A stretch of DNA of 64,000 nt from a bacterium 1XD42-76 (GTDB taxonomy: Bacteria > Bacillota > Clostridia > Lachnospirales > Lachnospiraceae), in assembly GCA_009917545.1 (NCBI GenBank), contig QZDW01000012.1:1-64000 (forward strand), read 5' to 3'. Made by a program: the position numbers and the translations under genes. This document shows, one piece after another, positions 43,942 through 53,461 of the stretch; position 1 is the first letter of the stretch; the number at the start of each line of letters is the position of its first letter. The notes beneath the pieces are model-generated. The model was given only the letters and a program-made list of their open reading frames with translations. It did no database searches and was not told the origin of the DNA.

Positions 43942-44795
43942 ACATTATCCCCTTTCCCGGCATCCTTTGCCTGTTCCAACTCTTTGGACTGACCTCTCTG
44001 GGCGCCAGTCGCCCGGTTCTTATAGAGACCTTTGGTGTGGACATCACCGCTGCCCGGCGTGGGATTGGGATTCCTCTCATCGCTTACGATCTGGCCGTCT
44101 GAAAAACGGATGATGCGGTGGGTAAAAGCTGCAATATTTTCTTCATGTGTCACTACGACTACCGTAGCCCCGGCCTTGTGAAGTTCAGAGAAAATTTCCA
44201 TGATTTCAATGGAAGCTGCTGTATCCAGATTGCCGGTCGGCTCATCCGCCAAAATAAGCGGAGGTTCGTTTGCAAGCGCTCTCGCAATAGCCACACGCTG
44301 CCTCTGTCCGCCGGAGAGTTCATTCGGCATATGGTATGCGCGCTTTCCCAGTCCCACACATTCCAAAAGCTCCATCGCGCGCTCCGAACGTTTTCTCTTG
44401 GAAATTCTGGCATATGTCATGGGAAGCTCCACATTCTTTAGCGCCGAAGTCCTGGAGATCAGGTTAAATGACTGAAAGACAAAGCCGATTTTCAGATTCC
44501 GTACCGCTGACAGTTCATTCGAGGAAAGGCTCGCCGTGTCAATGCCGTCGAGATAATAATGTCCCAGCGTCGGCCGGTCAAGGCACCCCAGAATATTCAT
44601 CAATGTCGATTTTCCCGAACCGGAGTGCCCCATGATAGCCACGAATTCACCGCGCTGAATCGTCAGGTTGATTTTCTTTAATCCCAGTACCTTGATCGCA
44701 CCGGTGTCATATATCTTGACCAGATTTTCCAGACGGATTAAATCCTCGCTCAGATTTTCCGTCACATAAGGGGAAAGCTTATTTCTTCCAAACAT
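43935..44795 (-). CDS. MacB/LolD-type ABC transporter ATPase
   Basis: A 286-residue ATPase: Walker [17 protein letters not shown]-loop [10 protein letters not shown], signature [15 protein letters not shown], Walker [14 protein letters not shown]-loop VVVTHEEN. It has a C-terminal extension of about 50 polar residues beyond the usual end. It powers the MacB-like permease next door. Starts 12 bp after the adaptor gene; overlaps the permease gene by 7 bp. Confidence 0.95.
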   Translation of the reverse strand: MFGRNKLSPYVTENLSEDLIRLENLVKIYDTGAIKVLGLKKINLTIQRGEFVAIMGHSGSGKSTLMNILGCLDRPTLGHYYLDGIDTASLSSNELSAVRNLKIGFVFQSFNLISRTSALKNVELPMTYARISKRKRSERAMELLECVGLGKRAYHMPNELSGGQRQRVAIARALANEPPLILADEPTGNLDTAASIEIMEIFSELHKAGATVVVVTHEENIAAFTHRIIRFSDGQIVSDERNPNPTPGSGDVHTKGLYKNRATGAQRGQSKELEQAKDAGKGDNVC

Positions 44796-44807
44796 ATCTG
44801 CTCCCCC

Positions 44808-46127
44808 TTACTGCATCATGGCAGTGACTTCCATGCCCTCTGTATACATCAGATTCGGGGCTGCTATGATCTGTGTTGACTCGTCCAGAGCTTCCCCCTC
44901 TGCTGCGTTGATCTCTGTCATGAGATCACTCTCCACCCCGGTAGTAACCGGAATCCAATGTATCATCCCCTCAGAGACCGCCTGCACATATATATTCCCT
45001 TCCTGCTCGATGAGGGCCGAGGCCGGGACTGCCAGCGCCTGTTCGGATTCCTCCAGAACGATCTCAGCCTTGGCGGTAATCCCGGCAATCAGTCTGGTAT
45101 CCTGATCAAGAATGCGGATGGTGGTGGGAATCACCCGCTCCGAAGAACCGCCGCTCTTTTCTTCACCGGTCGGGGAGATCGAAACCACCTCGCCCCTCAC
45201 GGTTTCGCCGTCCAGGATATCGGCAGAAATCGTCGCCTCCTGTCCGACAGAGACCTTACCGATGGAGTACTCACTGACCTCAATCTCCATTTCCAGCACA
45301 TCGAGATTCTCAATCACAAACAGAGGTCTCTCATCCTCCATTTTATCTGCAAACCGTCCCACCTTTGTATTGACGCGGACCACCGTTCCGGCGATCGGGC
45401 TCTTGATCTGCGTATCCTCAAGATTCTCCTGTGCCTTTTCATAGTTAAATCTCTCTTTTTCGATCTGCAGGCGGTAGGAATCGTCCGCCACCGCCGTACC
45501 GTTTCTTACGGTATAGGCATCCATCTGCCGTCTGGCATCGTTCAGTGTATTCTGGGCTGTTTCCAAATCTACCAGCGGCACATTGCCGCCGTCATATAAG
45601 ATCTTTGTCCTGTCATAATTAGCCTGCGCGGTCTGGAAATCCTGCACCGCCTTCGCATAACCGTTCCGGGCCTCGCGGTCGCGTTCCGAACACGTGCTGA
45701 CAGCCAGATCATAATCATTTTTGGCGATATCGACTTCCTTTTTGATATCCGTGTCATCCAGCACTGCAAGTACCTGACCCTTTTCGACCCGCTCGCCCTC
45801 CTTAACCGGGATCTCCAGCACCTCGGCATGGATATTGGACACCACGTCCACGCTGTCCGTTCCGGAAATAGGACCGCTGACAGACAGACAGTTCTGAACA
45901 TCCTGACGCATCGGATTCATTGTCATCACCACAGGGATCTTCGGCTTTCCGGAACCGGAAAATTTCATCACTGCAGCTCCTCCGACAGCCAGAAGCACGA
46001 TGCCGATCAAAATCTTCTTTCCTTTTCCCTTTTTCTTCTTCGTTTCCTTACCATCTCCGCTGCCGGTCATCAGCTTCTCGAGTTCACGGTCAAATTCTTC
46101 CGGCTGGATCTTTTCTTCGCTGCTCAT
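44808..46127 (-). CDS. MacA/HlyD-like efflux adaptor protein
   Basis: Membrane-anchored adaptor of about 439 aa. From the ATG at 46127 there is a cytoplasmic acidic/Lys-rich tail (KKKKGKGKKILIGIVLLAVG), one membrane helix, then beta-barrel/lipoyl halves (EVLEIPVKEGERVEKGQVLA and QIKSPIAGTVVRVNTKVGRF) around a long coiled-coil hairpin (about 150-240) and a C-terminal beta domain. First gene of the operon. In a Gram-positive cell it would work on the outer face of the membrane with the MacB-like pair. Confidence 0.92.
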   Translation of the reverse strand: MSSEEKIQPEEFDRELEKLMTGSGDGKETKKKKGKGKKILIGIVLLAVGGAAVMKFSGSGKPKIPVVMTMNPMRQDVQNCLSVSGPISGTDSVDVVSNIHAEVLEIPVKEGERVEKGQVLAVLDDTDIKKEVDIAKNDYDLAVSTCSERDREARNGYAKAVQDFQTAQANYDRTKILYDGGNVPLVDLETAQNTLNDARRQMDAYTVRNGTAVADDSYRLQIEKERFNYEKAQENLEDTQIKSPIAGTVVRVNTKVGRFADKMEDERPLFVIENLDVLEMEIEVSEYSIGKVSVGQEATISADILDGETVRGEVVSISPTGEEKSGGSSERVIPTTIRILDQDTRLIAGITAKAEIVLEESEQALAVPASALIEQEGNIYVQAVSEGMIHWIPVTTGVESDLMTEINAAEGEALDESTQIIAAPNLMYTEGMEVTAMMQ

Positions 46128-46311
46128 ACCTGTTCTGTCCTTTCCAATTCCTTCCAAAATGTCAGTTTTCAAACAACATAACAAGTATAGCACAATTTAC
46201 TTTCAATCCCAGTAATTTTCCCTTCCGGTTTTCTTGCAATTTCCTTACGGCCTTTTCATCATTTCGTTGGATTCCCTTCATATTTTATGTTTGCTGACCG
46301 CACAGCAAACT

Positions 46312-46776
46312 TCATATTTCATCTGTACATCCGCTCCGTATCATCCCCAGATGGAGAAACACCGGATAAAGGTAGCTCGCTCCAAAGGTTCCCAATTTTT
46401 TGGGGCCGGACACCAATCCCTCATTTTTCTGAAGCTTCACGGCTCTTTGGAAAGCGATCTCCACGGTTGCTCTCGTAATCGACTTGTCTTTGCGGCTTAC
46501 AAACATCTCATTGCCGCGTATCATATAAGTAAACGCAAGATTCCTGGCCGTATAGAAATGGACGCCCTGAAACGTTGAAAGGGCGGCCCAGAGCCGTGTG
46601 CCCATTAACTCCTGCCATTCGCTTTCCTCCCCGCTGCATGAGAAAAAGCCGCTCACTGCCTCTGAGAGCAGTTCTGTGGCCTGCTGTCTTTGTAAAGACA
46701 ACTCGTCCGACCCGTTTTGTCCCCCTGACATCTCCTTCCGGCCAATCAGACATTCAAAATCACGTTTTCCCGCCAT
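46312..46776 (-). CDS. Conserved hypothetical protein
   Basis: No named domain recognised. I take the ATG at 46776 (AAAGGTGG 7-8 bases upstream), giving about 154 aa; a TTG at 46830 is the longest option. The C-terminal two thirds look strongly structured and conserved: WQELMGTRLWAALSTFQG, FTYMIRGNEMFVSRKDKSIT, RATVEIAFQRAV and GPKKLGTFGASYLYPVFLHL. It is a small soluble mixed helix/strand protein. It lies between the MacAB-like operon and a PPIase-like lipoprotein gene, all in the same direction. Confidence 0.7.
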   Translation of the reverse strand: MAGKRDFECLIGRKEMSGGQNGSDELSLQRQQATELLSEAVSGFFSCSGEESEWQELMGTRLWAALSTFQGVHFYTARNLAFTYMIRGNEMFVSRKDKSITRATVEIAFQRAVKLQKNEGLVSGPKKLGTFGASYLYPVFLHLGMIRSGCTDEI

Positions 46777-46883
46777 CTCCCTTGCCACCTTTCTCCATAC
46801 GTCTTTTTTCGACTTTTTTCGACATAACAAAAGAAAAGAGATCGGCAGAATATTCTGCCGAATCCTCTGACTGATACTGGTTC

Positions 46884-47855
46884 CTATTCCACCTGCAGGC
46901 AGACCCGCTGGAAGATCTCAAAGAAATCCGCACCTGACGCCGGTCCTCCTGTGATCGTGATATCCCTCCACAGCGCCGGATCCTCAATGAGCTCCATTTC
47001 CTGCTTAAATTCCTGGTACGAGCTGTAAAATGCCTCGTTTTTCTTCTGGCGTATCATCTGTTCCTTGCGGATCCTGGTCGCCGCCTCATCGTAGTCATCC
47101 ACACATTTTAAGATATAATAGCGCCCGGAATCTGAAAGGATACCGCTGATCTCCCCTTCCGGCAGTGCAAACGCCGCTTCCTCGTACTCACTGCCATAGA
47201 GCCCCCGGAATACCTGTTTTCTGATCTCCCGGTCTCCCGAATACTCTCTGGACACAGAACTGAAATCTGCTCCTTCCGCCATCAGCTTCACGAGCGCCTC
47301 GTTGGCTGTTTCCCGGTCCTCAAATTCGATCTGCGACACGGTTATGACCTTGGCCTCACTGTCGCTGACCTCCAGGTTCATATTTTCCGTGAGCCGTTCC
47401 ACCAGTTTTTCCGAGATCCAGTAATCCGTATACAGCATTTCCAGACTCTGCTGCTCCAGTCCCCATTGTGAGGCAAGGCTGCTCCCGATCGACCGATAGC
47501 ATTCTTCTGCCGCCTCCTTTACAAGGCCCTTTTCCCGGCTTGAAAGCTCAACGCCCTCTTCTCTGGCCATCCGGCTCATTGTTTTCAGCTCGCGCATGAA
47601 ATCGTGGATCTGGGTAATCAGCGCCGTTTCAAAGGTCGTGCCGCGGTTATCGACCGCCACCGTCCAGATCTTATCGGAATACAGGGCCTCATAGCGGAGC
47701 CGTTCTGTACTCACAATCACCATCGTCTCCGCCCTGCCGTACTCTTCCTCCCCTCTTTTTTCCGGCATCAGGGCCTCCTTTGACCTGCAGCCCCCAAGGC
47801 ATAGCAGGATCAGAATGACCGCGCCGAATCCCCAATGTTTTATCCATGTTTTCAT
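46884..47855 (-). CDS. Lipoprotein with peptidyl-prolyl isomerase (PPIC/SurA-like) fold
   Basis: A 323-residue exported lipoprotein: hydrophobic leader FGAVILILLCLGGC with the lipidated Cys, a helical SurA_N-like region (about 60-180) and a parvulin-like section (ITVSQIEFEDRETANEALVK, LMAEGADFSSVSREYSGD, EEAAFALPEGEISGIL, GRYYILKCVDDYDE). It probably helps fold secreted proteins, like PrsA. Starts 3 bp after the HAD gene stop. Confidence 0.87.
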   Translation of the reverse strand: MKTWIKHWGFGAVILILLCLGGCRSKEALMPEKRGEEEYGRAETMVIVSTERLRYEALYSDKIWTVAVDNRGTTFETALITQIHDFMRELKTMSRMAREEGVELSSREKGLVKEAAEECYRSIGSSLASQWGLEQQSLEMLYTDYWISEKLVERLTENMNLEVSDSEAKVITVSQIEFEDRETANEALVKLMAEGADFSSVSREYSGDREIRKQVFRGLYGSEYEEAAFALPEGEISGILSDSGRYYILKCVDDYDEAATRIRKEQMIRQKKNEAFYSSYQEFKQEMELIEDPALWRDITITGGPASGADFFEIFQRVCLQVE

Positions 47856-47858
47856 CCA

Positions 47859-48680
47859 CTATTCTCCACCTGTTTTTGTTGTGCCAGACGCAGTCTGCAA
47901 AAGAAGCAGTCTGAGGATCTTGAGCACTCCGTCCCGTTCATTGGAATCGCACACAAATCTTGCGGCCTGCTTTGTCTCAGGGCGCGCATTGACAACGGCA
48001 AAACTGTAATACGCCTGCCCCAGCATTTCCATGTCATTCAGCTGATCTCCAAAAGCAAACGTTTCTGTGGGGCTGATCTGAAGCCCTTCCTGCAAAATCC
48101 TCACTGCATTTCCCTTATTGACCTGTGGATCCATCGTATCAATCCACTGCTGACCGGACAGCGTGATCTTAAGCCGTTCCCCGTATTTCTCCTCCAGAGG
48201 CTTTAAGAATGCCTGCACTCCGTCCATGCGGCAGGCTGATATCTTGATGATCGGTTCTCTGAGAGTACGGATATCTGCAAGCTGTTTCATTCGGAAATGA
48301 TATCCTCCGGAAAGCCAGCTAAGGAACGCCTCATTTTGGGAATCTGTATACACGCAGTCTGCACAGTCCACCAGAATATCAAGGCCGGCTGCCTTAATAT
48401 CTGCAAGCATCGAGGCCGCAAGCTCCGGATCGTATTCTGTCTGGAACAGGCTTCTCCCATAGCAGCCCACATAGGCCCCGTTGTCCCCGATGTAGAAAAT
48501 CTGATCGCGCACTGCATGAAAAAGGTATTCTATACTGGCTGTGTGCCGGCCGCTGGCTGCGGCAAAATAGATCCCCTGTTCCTTCAGCCGCAAAATCGTC
48601 TCCAAAAGCTCCGGATTCAGTTCACTCCCCCCGTCGCCCACCAGAGTCCCGTCAATATCCGATACCACCAATTTTATCAT
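47859..48680 (-). CDS. Cof-type HAD-superfamily phosphatase
   Basis: A 273-residue HAD hydrolase of the Cof/YbjI kind: motif I VVSDIDGTLVGDGG with the two Asp, motif II AAASGRH, a C2 cap domain, Lys in NKGNAVRIL and motif IV FAFGDQLNDMEML. Likely acts on sugar phosphates or flavin nucleotides. Its ATG at 48680 lies inside the 3' end of maf (29-bp overlap). Confidence 0.93.
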   Translation of the reverse strand: MIKLVVSDIDGTLVGDGGSELNPELLETILRLKEQGIYFAAASGRHTASIEYLFHAVRDQIFYIGDNGAYVGCYGRSLFQTEYDPELAASMLADIKAAGLDILVDCADCVYTDSQNEAFLSWLSGGYHFRMKQLADIRTLREPIIKISACRMDGVQAFLKPLEEKYGERLKITLSGQQWIDTMDPQVNKGNAVRILQEGLQISPTETFAFGDQLNDMEMLGQAYYSFAVVNARPETKQAARFVCDSNERDGVLKILRLLLLQTASGTTKTGGE

Positions 48681-49314
48681 TGCACACCTCTATCCATGCT
48701 GTCCTTTGGCATTGCTCCCCTTCACGGTTTACACATGAAATCCGTTTCAGCTCCTGATACAGCCTGCTCACCGGAAGGCCCATTACGTTCGCATAGGAGC
48801 CCGTAAGACTCACAATGTATCTGGCAAAAAATCCCTGTACCGCATAGGCTCCGGCCTTATCCATCGGCTCCTTTAAAGAGGCATACTCCCGTATCTCCTC
48901 TTCTGACATGACAGCTACTTCAACCTCTGTCCTGTCGAAAAAGGAGGAAACACAAATCACTGCGCCAGAGTCTTCTTTTCTGGCAATGCACACCCCTGTA
49001 TAGACCTGATGACGCTTTCCCGAGAGCGCTTTTATCATGTGGTACGCTTCCTCATGGCTTTTGGGTTTCCCCAGGATCCGGCTGTCTAAGGCCACGACCG
49101 TGTCGGAACCGATCACGACCGCCCCCGGCTCTGTTCCCATTGCCACATCAAAGGCCTTTCGTCTGGCAAGCTCTTCTACCACTGCCGAGGGCTCTGTCAG
49201 ATCAATGTCCTCACTGGCATGGCTGACTATGATCCCGGGCTCGATTCCGATCTGACGGAGCAGCTCTCTTCGCCTTGGAGAGGCGGAGGCCAGTATGATT
49301 CTGTCAAATTCCAT
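48652..49314 (-). CDS. maf: Maf-family nucleoside triphosphate pyrophosphatase
   Basis: Hydrolyses dTTP/UTP or modified nucleotides to monophosphates (house-cleaning). The 220-residue protein has the Maf start ILASASPRRRELLRQIG, the catalytic-region block VIGSDTVVALDSRILGKP, KALSGKRHQVYTGV and the late KAGAYAVQGFFARYIVSLTG, with YANVMGLPVSRLY. AAGGAG precedes the ATG at 49314. The C-terminus is somewhat long and overlaps the HAD gene. Confidence 0.94.
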   Translation of the reverse strand: MEFDRIILASASPRRRELLRQIGIEPGIIVSHASEDIDLTEPSAVVEELARRKAFDVAMGTEPGAVVIGSDTVVALDSRILGKPKSHEEAYHMIKALSGKRHQVYTGVCIARKEDSGAVICVSSFFDRTEVEVAVMSEEEIREYASLKEPMDKAGAYAVQGFFARYIVSLTGSYANVMGLPVSRLYQELKRISCVNREGEQCQRTAWIEVCNDKIGGIGY

Positions 49315-49415
49315 CCTTTTCTCCTTGTCCGCATACAGTATTTTGATTCTGCTTTGCAGGATTCTCCGCCTGCGGCGGGTCGCTCTGGCGACATTTTACC
49401 TTTCCGCCGCAGTGT

Positions 49416-49512
49416 AATCCTGCCCGGAGGGCTTTTTATATCACAGGGAAGTTCAGAGGACTTTCCTATGATATAAAAAAGGAGCCGCCCGGCACATCCC
49501 CGGCCGGGCCAC
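49416..49512 (-). terminator. Terminator of glyS with an adjoining inverted repeat
   Basis: GCCCGGC (49487-49493) and GCCGGGC (49503-49509) form the stem, with TTTTTTAT on the minus-strand 3' side (49473-49480). Just beyond, GCTTTTTATATCACAGGGAAG (49431-49451) and CTTTCCTATGATATAAAAAAG (49461-49481) form an imperfect inverted repeat whose right half reappears near the hydA terminator (31401-31436). Confidence 0.75.
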
Positions 49513-49568
49513 CCCTTCCTCACCGCAAACCGACGATTCAGGCAGACTGAACCGTTACGCTGCAAATC

Positions 49569-50957
49569 CTAAAATTCAAATTTATCTTCAAAGTAGGCCT
49601 TCAGCCCGTCGATCGGTACACGCACCTGTGCCATCGTATCACGGTCGCGAACCGTTACCGCTCCGTCTGTCTCCGAATCGAAATCGTATGTTACGCAGAA
49701 CGGCGTTCCGATCTCATCCTGCCTTCTGTAACGTTTGCCGATATTCCCTCTGTCGTCAAACTCACAATTATAGTATCTGGTGAGCTCTTCAAATACCTTC
49801 TCTGCGCCGGCATTTAACTTCTTGGACAGCGGCAGTACACCAATCTTTACCGGAGCCAGAGCCGGATGGAAACGCAGCACTGTGCGCATATCGCCGTCCC
49901 CGAGATCCTCCTCGTCATAGGCAGAGCATAGGAACGCCAGCGTTACACGGTCCGCCCCGAGCGACGGTTCGATCACGTAAGGGATATATTTCTCATTCAC
50001 CTCATCGTCAAAATAGGTCATATCCTGTCCGGATGCATTATGATGCTGCGTCAGGTCGTAATCCGTACGGTCTGCGATGCCCCAGAGTTCACCCCAGCCA
50101 AACGGGAACAAAAATTCCAGATCCGTCGTCGCCTTGCTGTAGAAACTCAACTCTTCCTTGGAATGGTCGCGGGCGCGCATCTCGTCCGGCTTGATGCCCA
50201 GATTCTGCAGCCAGTCGATGCAGTACTGCTTCCAGAAAGCAAACCACTCCAGATCCGTATCCGGCTTGCAGAAAAATTCCAGCTCCATCTGCTCAAATTC
50301 TCTTGTACGGAACGTAAAATTACCCGGCGTGATCTCGTTACGGAACGATTTGCCGATCTGCGCAATGCCAAACGGAACCTTCTTTCTGGAGGTACGCTGC
50401 ACATTCTTAAAGTTGACAAAAATACCCTGCGCCGTTTCAGGTCTCAGATAAACTGTATTTTTCGCGTCCTCTGTTACACCCTGGAAGGTCTTAAACATGA
50501 GGTTAAACTGGCGGATGTCCGTAAAATCGTGTTTTCCGCAGCTCGGGCAGCAGATGTTCTTGTCATCAATATACTTCTTCATCTCCTCCTGGCTCCAGCC
50601 GTCAATCGGAGTCTCCGGAGTCAGGCCGTTCTCCTGCATATAATCCTCGATCAGCTTATCCGCACGGAAGCGCTCTTTACAGGCCTTACAGTCCATCAGG
50701 GGATCAGAAAACCCGCCCAGGTGTCCGGATGCGACCCAGGTCTGGGAGTTCATGAGAATGGCGCAGTCCACACCCACATTGTAGGGACTCTGCTGTACAA
50801 ATTTCTTCCACCATGCACGTTTGACATTGTTCTTGAGCTCCACGCCAAGATTGCCGTAATCCCACGTATTGGCGAGTCCGCCGTAGATCTCAGAGCCGGG
50901 ATACACAAAGCCCCTCGACTTGGCCAACGCCGTGATTTTTTCCATCGTCTTTTCCAT
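49569..50957 (-). CDS. glyS: Glycyl-tRNA synthetase, dimeric (alpha2) type
   Basis: Charges tRNA-Gly. The 462-residue protein has class II motifs: [20 protein letters not shown] at the start, motif 2 around [20 protein letters not shown], motif 3 with [12 protein letters not shown], and an anticodon-binding C-terminus ([13 protein letters not shown] onward). It also has the zinc-like CKACKERF and [10 protein letters not shown] pairs. AGGAGG lies 7 bases before the ATG at 50957. I looked in the 117-bp leader for a T-box and found neither the GGTGG element nor room for the full structure. Confidence 0.97.
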   Translation of the reverse strand: MEKTMEKITALAKSRGFVYPGSEIYGGLANTWDYGNLGVELKNNVKRAWWKKFVQQSPYNVGVDCAILMNSQTWVASGHLGGFSDPLMDCKACKERFRADKLIEDYMQENGLTPETPIDGWSQEEMKKYIDDKNICCPSCGKHDFTDIRQFNLMFKTFQGVTEDAKNTVYLRPETAQGIFVNFKNVQRTSRKKVPFGIAQIGKSFRNEITPGNFTFRTREFEQMELEFFCKPDTDLEWFAFWKQYCIDWLQNLGIKPDEMRARDHSKEELSFYSKATTDLEFLFPFGWGELWGIADRTDYDLTQHHNASGQDMTYFDDEVNEKYIPYVIEPSLGADRVTLAFLCSAYDEEDLGDGDMRTVLRFHPALAPVKIGVLPLSKKLNAGAEKVFEELTRYYNCEFDDRGNIGKRYRRQDEIGTPFCVTYDFDSETDGAVTVRDRDTMAQVRVPIDGLKAYFEDKFEF

Positions 50958-51074
50958 ATGTTCTCCTCCTGATTTTCTGTTTCTGTGCGGCAGGCCATAT
51001 GGTTTTGGCTGCCGGTTCCCTCCCTGCGTTCAGGCAGGCATCGTCTTATCTGGTTCCCGCAGTCTGAACGATCA

Positions 51075-51716
51075 TTATTTAAATACGATAAAGGATACTC
51101 CTTCGGAAGGCGTCCTAACCTGATTCTTACCGATAACTTCTACTTGGTCGGAGACATACTGGATTGCCCCGTCCGTCTGGATCAGTGCCGTTCCTGTCAC
51201 AGCTGCCACAAACATCTTATTCTGCTTTGTCACCTCATCCGCCTGTACCGGTTTTCCCTCTGCATTCGCTTTCTTAAAGTCTGCCCCTACAAGATAGCCT
51301 TTCAGGATTCCGTCCGGAACCGGCACGATGTCAATGCTTTCCAGCTGAACCGTACTCCATTCGTCCGGATATTCCTCCATAAACTTAAGATACGACGCAG
51401 GATCACGGAATTCCATCTGCATTCTGGCAGTGCCGCCTTCCATACTGCATTCTGTGAGAGTCACAGGAGCCGGATCCGTCCCTCCGCCTGCCGCCTGGTT
51501 AAACGCGCCAAGTACTGTCTCGGTCTCTGCTTTCATCTCATCTGCATCATAATAATCCTCGGTATATGTTTCAATCGTGGCACTGGTTATGACTCCCTCA
51601 CTCGTAATATAGAGACTGTTCTCGACCGGTTTAAATTCTGTCTCCCCTTCGCGGGAACAACCGCCTGCCAATACCACCACGGCAATCAAAGCAGCCGCAA
51701 CCTTTCTAAGCTTCAT
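51075..51716 (-). CDS. Putative lipoprotein of unknown function
   Basis: From the ATG at 51716 (AGGAGGGG upstream) the protein is 213 aa with a lipoprotein leader MKLRKVAAALIAVVVLAGGC. The mature part is acidic and soluble (SLYITSEGVITSATIETYTE, YYDADEMKAETETVL, YLKFMEEYPDEWSTVQLESI) and ends RTPSEGVSFIVFK. I do not recognise a family. It sits between recO and glyS in the same direction, probably as part of a long housekeeping transcript. Confidence 0.8.
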   Translation of the reverse strand: MKLRKVAAALIAVVVLAGGCSREGETEFKPVENSLYITSEGVITSATIETYTEDYYDADEMKAETETVLGAFNQAAGGGTDPAPVTLTECSMEGGTARMQMEFRDPASYLKFMEEYPDEWSTVQLESIDIVPVPDGILKGYLVGADFKKANAEGKPVQADEVTKQNKMFVAAVTGTALIQTDGAIQYVSDQVEVIGKNQVRTPSEGVSFIVFK

Positions 51717-51835
51717 GAATCCCCTCCTGAATTGATCTCTTCTCCTGAATTCAGACCGCCTGACGGCGACGGACCTCCACAATCCCCCATGCCCCGCATC
51801 TCATAGCGCCATCATAAATGAAGGGCACTGAACGT

Positions 51836-52495
51836 TCACAAATCATTATCCACAAGAACTCCTAAAATGTCAAGTGAATGAAAGCTTTTATCGACAAATC
51901 TCTTCCTGTTTTCTTCCACACAGCATAAAAACTCCTCCTGAACCGGCTCCGTAAGTGTGAAAGTAAAGAGCCGCGCGACGGGGGATGAGAGGATATACTC
52001 CCATGCATAACGGGCCGGGGGCGAACAGGGAAGCGGCGGAAGTTCCGTATACTCCCCGTTTAACTCCATCAGTTTCAGTTCAAACGCAGCCCGCACCAAT
52101 GGTTTGGAAAGTGCAGGCTTTAACAGCGCGCGCAGGGAGAGGTACACCAGGTTTGCCATCTCACCGGCCTCCAGATTCTCCCGTGCATAATAATCGGCAA
52201 ACTCGAGAAAATAGGACCCATAGCAGGCTGCCTCCATGTCCCCTGCAATCTCGCGGAAATATCCCGTCACTTCGGCCCCGGCCAGGCTATACGCATCCCG
52301 GCCCTCATAGAGCTTAAAAATACCGGTCACAAACGGGCATGCACAGGCCATGAGCGGGCTGCCCGGTCTCCTGGCCCCTCTGGCAAACACGGTAATTTTT
52401 CCGCGCTCACGGCACAAAAGTACCAGTCTCTTGTCATACTCCCCGACCGGAGAGGCTTTCAAAACCACGCCCACGACGGAAATCTTCTCTTTCAT
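51836..52495 (-). CDS. recO: DNA repair protein RecO
   Basis: Helps load RecA at gaps (RecFOR pathway). N-terminal OB fold: VVGVVLKASPVGEYDKRLVL, GKITVFARGARRPGSPLMA, YFLEFADYYARENLEAGEMA; C-terminal helical part. At 219 aa it is shorter than the usual 240-260, and the zinc CxxC region found in many RecO proteins is reduced to a single Cys near residue 158. GAGGAG precedes the ATG at 52495. Located directly after era, the common Firmicute order. Confidence 0.9.
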   Translation of the reverse strand: MKEKISVVGVVLKASPVGEYDKRLVLLCRERGKITVFARGARRPGSPLMACACPFVTGIFKLYEGRDAYSLAGAEVTGYFREIAGDMEAACYGSYFLEFADYYARENLEAGEMANLVYLSLRALLKPALSKPLVRAAFELKLMELNGEYTELPPLPCSPPARYAWEYILSSPVARLFTFTLTEPVQEEFLCCVEENRKRFVDKSFHSLDILGVLVDNDL

Positions 52496-52558
52496 GGCAG
52501 CTCCTCACGTAAAACCTGAACACGCGGCAGCAGACAGTCTGAATCATGATCCGAACAC

Positions 52559-53461
52559 TCAGACATCTTTCATGTTATATCCGTAATTTTTCATGTAGAG
52601 CTCACTGTCGCGCCATTCCTTACGTACCTTGACCCACAGCTTCAGGTTGACCCGCGCGCCCAGCAGTCCCTCGATCTCCATCCTGGCCGCTGTGCCGATC
52701 TTTTTTAACATAGCGCCGCCTTTTCCGATGACGATCCCCTTGTGTGAGTCTCTTTCGCAGATTATCGTCGCCTCCACATCGAACAGGCCGTTCTTCCTCT
52801 CCTTCATAGATTCTATCACCACAGCCAGACCATGCGGAATCTCGTCTGACATGAGACGCAGCGCCTTCTCCCGTATCAGCTCTGCCGCAATCTGCCTCAT
52901 AGGCTGGTCTGTGACCGTGTCCTCATCAAAATACTGCGGCCCTTGCGAAAGACAGGAAAATACAACCCGGATCAGCGTATCCGTATTTTTTTCCTTCATT
53001 GCCGAGACAGGAACGATTTCCTGAAACGTGTATACATCCTTATATGCGGTAATCGTCTTTAAAATATCCTCTTTTTTTACCGTATCAATCTTGTTAATAA
53101 CGAGAATCACCGGAGTCTTCACACCAGAAAGTATCTCGAGGATATGTCGCTCCCCGGCTCCGATATACGTCCCCGGCTCCACCAGCCACAGGATTACGTC
53201 CACTTCCCGCAGCGTATGCGCTGCCACACTCACCATATATTCACCCAAACGGTTCTTTGCCTTGTGAATGCCAGGCGTGTCGAGGAAAATGATCTGCCCT
53301 CTTTCATCTGTATAGACTGTCTGGATGCGGTTCCTGGTCGTCTGAGGCTTTTCCGATGTAATGGCAATCTTCTGACCGATCAGATGATTCATCAATGTCG
53401 ATTTCCCCACGTTCGGCCTTCCAATCAGGGTGACAAACCCGGATTTGTATGCTTCGCTCAT
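52559..53461 (-). CDS. era: GTPase Era
   Basis: 16S rRNA-binding GTPase for 30S assembly. The 300-residue protein has G1 GRPNVGKSTLMN, switch QTTRNRIQTVYTD, G3 DTPGI, G4 NKID and G5 VSAMK, then the KH domain (ICERDSHKGIVIGKGGAMLK). Its ATG overlaps the M16 peptidase stop by 4 bp. Confidence 0.97.
   Translation of the reverse strand: MSEAYKSGFVTLIGRPNVGKSTLMNHLIGQKIAITSEKPQTTRNRIQTVYTDERGQIIFLDTPGIHKAKNRLGEYMVSVAAHTLREVDVILWLVEPGTYIGAGERHILEILSGVKTPVILVINKIDTVKKEDILKTITAYKDVYTFQEIVPVSAMKEKNTDTLIRVVFSCLSQGPQYFDEDTVTDQPMRQIAAELIREKALRLMSDEIPHGLAVVIESMKERKNGLFDVEATIICERDSHKGIVIGKGGAMLKKIGTAARMEIEGLLGARVNLKLWVKVRKEWRDSELYMKNYGYNMKDV

Noticed and set aside
50958-51074. T-box riboswitch ahead of glyS
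   Set aside because: Clostridial glyS genes often have one, but the 117-bp leader lacks the GGTGG T-box element and is too short.
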